Source: Gammaproteobacteria bacterium
Lineage (GTDB): Bacteria > Pseudomonadota > Gammaproteobacteria > UBA9214
Reading direction: 5' to 3'
DNA length: 7,195 nucleotides
NCBI GenBank assembly: GCA_029859555.1
Contig: JAOUCV010000106.1
Coordinates: 1 to 7,195 of the forward strand
Position 1 is the stretch's first letter. Each line of letters starts with the position of its first letter. Below the pieces are notes generated by a model that was not told the origin of the DNA, ran no database searches, and was given only the letters and a program-made list of their open reading frames with translations. Positions 6,150-7,195 of the stretch are shown here, in pieces. Both the position numbers and the translations under genes were made by a program.

Positions 6150-7195
6150 GCTCGCTGTAGATGGCCATGATCCATTTTAACCGCTCCAGCACTTCGTCAC
6201 TGTCGGGCGCGTTCAGGCCCGCGAGTTCCGGGACCGGTTTACCACTGTCCGCGTCGGCAATGATTTCGTCTATTCTAGTGCACCCCAGGTTGCAGATACG
6301 CTCAATTTCAGCCTCGATCGAGGCCGTGCGCACCTGGCCACTATCCTGCCCGAACCAGAATGCGAGATCCTTGTCCAGGAACTCGTCATACGGGATGTAG
6401 TGCGAGCCGTCGCAGGAGAAATTCAATGACACCATGCCATTACACAGGTTGAGCGACCCGGCACGCAGGTAAATGGTTTCATCAGAGAAGCGCAGTTCAC
6501 GCATTATGGAAAATATCGGTGCGATCTTGTCAACCGGAACCACGGCATTGTCGAAGTACTCCCGACGCGGATAGGCCAGACAGATATCCGGGTCGGTCAG
6601 GCTTTCAAAGTCGAGGATGCGGTAACTGTAAGGGTTGTCCGTCGTCCAGATTGTGGCGCGGCTGCTGGAGAAGTGCAGTTTGCCGTGAAAAACGCCGTGG
6701 CACGACATCAGTTCGACGAGTAGCGCGATGATCTCGTCAACATGGCTGTCCAGCAGGCTTTCAACTCGACTCTGGTTGAACACATTGCCGCGGATGGACG
6801 GATCACCCTTGGCCTGGGTCCAGCGTTTCTCGGCCTCGTGCAGTCGTTCGACATGGGGTAGTTCACGAAGGTCGTAATCGACCCCCAGGAAGCCGGCGAT
6901 GTTGCCGTCTCGGCTACGGATGATCTGGACGGCGGTCAGCGAGGGGCGTCGCTTGTTGCGGCTGATGTAGGCGCCGGACAGGCTGAAATCCACCTCGGAG
7001 TCCCCCACTCCCTGCATATAGGGGCGCCCGGAACGGTCGCGCCCGTATTGGTCTGGCTGGGTGCCGTCACGGCTGATATTCGAAGTGATCTGGCAACCAT
7101 TGGCATCCAGGACATACAGGTATTTGCAGTAGGGCAGTGACAGCATGGTCTTTTGCAGCACGCGCTCCAGCGCCTGGCGGTCGCCAGCAGCGGGC
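6139..7195 (-). CDS. PDC/Cache sensor domain protein (5' partial)
   Basis: The minus-strand frame stays open to the window edge: 11 in-frame codons precede the GTG at 7161-7159 without a stop, so that GTG is probably internal and the true start lies outside. Numbering from that GTG, residues 1-100 are the C-terminal part of a PDC/Cache-type sensor fold. Landmarks are Tyr-Leu-Tyr-Val-Leu-Asp-Ala-Asn-Gly (14-22), Gly-Arg-Asp-Arg-Ser-Gly-Arg-Pro-Tyr (40-48) and Gly-Phe-Leu-Gly-Val-Asp-Tyr-Asp-Leu (90-98). Such domains bind small ligands such as amino acids or carboxylates. The remaining 240 residues hold no GGDEF, kinase, EAL or MCP output motif that I can see. They appear soluble, with a likely helical C-terminus (about 278-338). 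The output is therefore unknown. The stop overlaps a small membrane-protein ORF. The base composition looks more GC-rich than that of the lipid operon, by eye only. Confidence 0.82.
   Translation of the reverse strand, partial: PAAGDRQALERVLQKTMLSLPYCKYLYVLDANGCQITSNISRDGTQPDQYGRDRSGRPYMQGVGDSEVDFSLSGAYISRNKRRPSLTAVQIIRSRDGNIAGFLGVDYDLRELPHVERLHEAEKRWTQAKGDPSIRGNVFNQSRVESLLDSHVDEIIALLVELMSCHGVFHGKLHFSSSRATIWTTDNPYSYRILDFESLTDPDICLAYPRREYFDNAVVPVDKIAPIFSIMRELRFSDETIYLRAGSLNLCNGMVSLNFSCDGSHYIPYDEFLDKDLAFWFGQDSGQVRTASIEAEIERICNLGCTRIDEIIADADSGKPVPELAGLNAPDSDEVLERLKWIMAIYSERET

Noticed and set aside
7159..7161. GTG as the true start of the PDC-sensor gene.
   Set aside because: The frame continues upstream for 11 codons to the window edge with a plausible helical sequence. 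The sensor fold would lack its first helix and strands if translation began here.

Overview
The window looks like a proteobacterial chromosome segment of moderate GC content, most likely gammaproteobacterial. This is judged from the gene families (Cfa-type methyltransferase, DUF1365, Blc lipocalin, PDC sensor protein) and the compact overlapping gene order. No rRNA or other taxonomic marker is present, so the placement is tentative.

Positions 1-5101 hold one very tight plus-strand operon of six genes, cut at its 5' end by the window edge. The order is: a DUF1295/steroid 5-alpha-reductase-like membrane protein (partial), an exported DUF6134/DUF3108-like protein, a Blc-type lipocalin lipoprotein, an FAD-dependent amine-oxidase-fold oxidoreductase, a DUF1365 protein, and a Cfa-family SAM-dependent fatty-acid methyltransferase. 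Every junction overlaps: four by 4 nt (ATGA or GTGA) and one by 32 nt. The cargo reads as a membrane-lipid modification and handling unit. The Cfa homologue and the flavoprotein would act on acyl chains of existing phospholipids, the DUF1295 protein is a possible membrane reductase, and the exported DUF6134 protein and lipocalin may bind or move lipid in the envelope. The Cfa homologue appears to have Gln where cyclopropane synthases have the bicarbonate-ligand His, and Ser where they have a Cys. It may therefore make a methylated or further modified acyl chain rather than a cyclopropane. Related clusters are known next to RpoE/ChrR-type stress regulators and in furan-fatty-acid synthesis of alphaproteobacteria; that link is inference here.

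Positions 5102-5293 are a 192-nt spacer with only a weak candidate promoter. Positions 5294-5890 encode a CMD/AhpD-like protein with an exact E-x11-C-x2-C-x3-H redox motif.

On the minus strand, a PDC/Cache-sensor protein (6139-7195, 5' end outside the window) is followed by an overlapping small membrane-protein ORF of up to 59 codons (5970-6149). The AhpD-like gene and this small ORF converge on a perfect 8-bp palindromic stem-loop at 5941-5959, the likely boundary between the two transcription units. I saw no tRNA, rRNA, CRISPR array, insertion sequence or phage feature.
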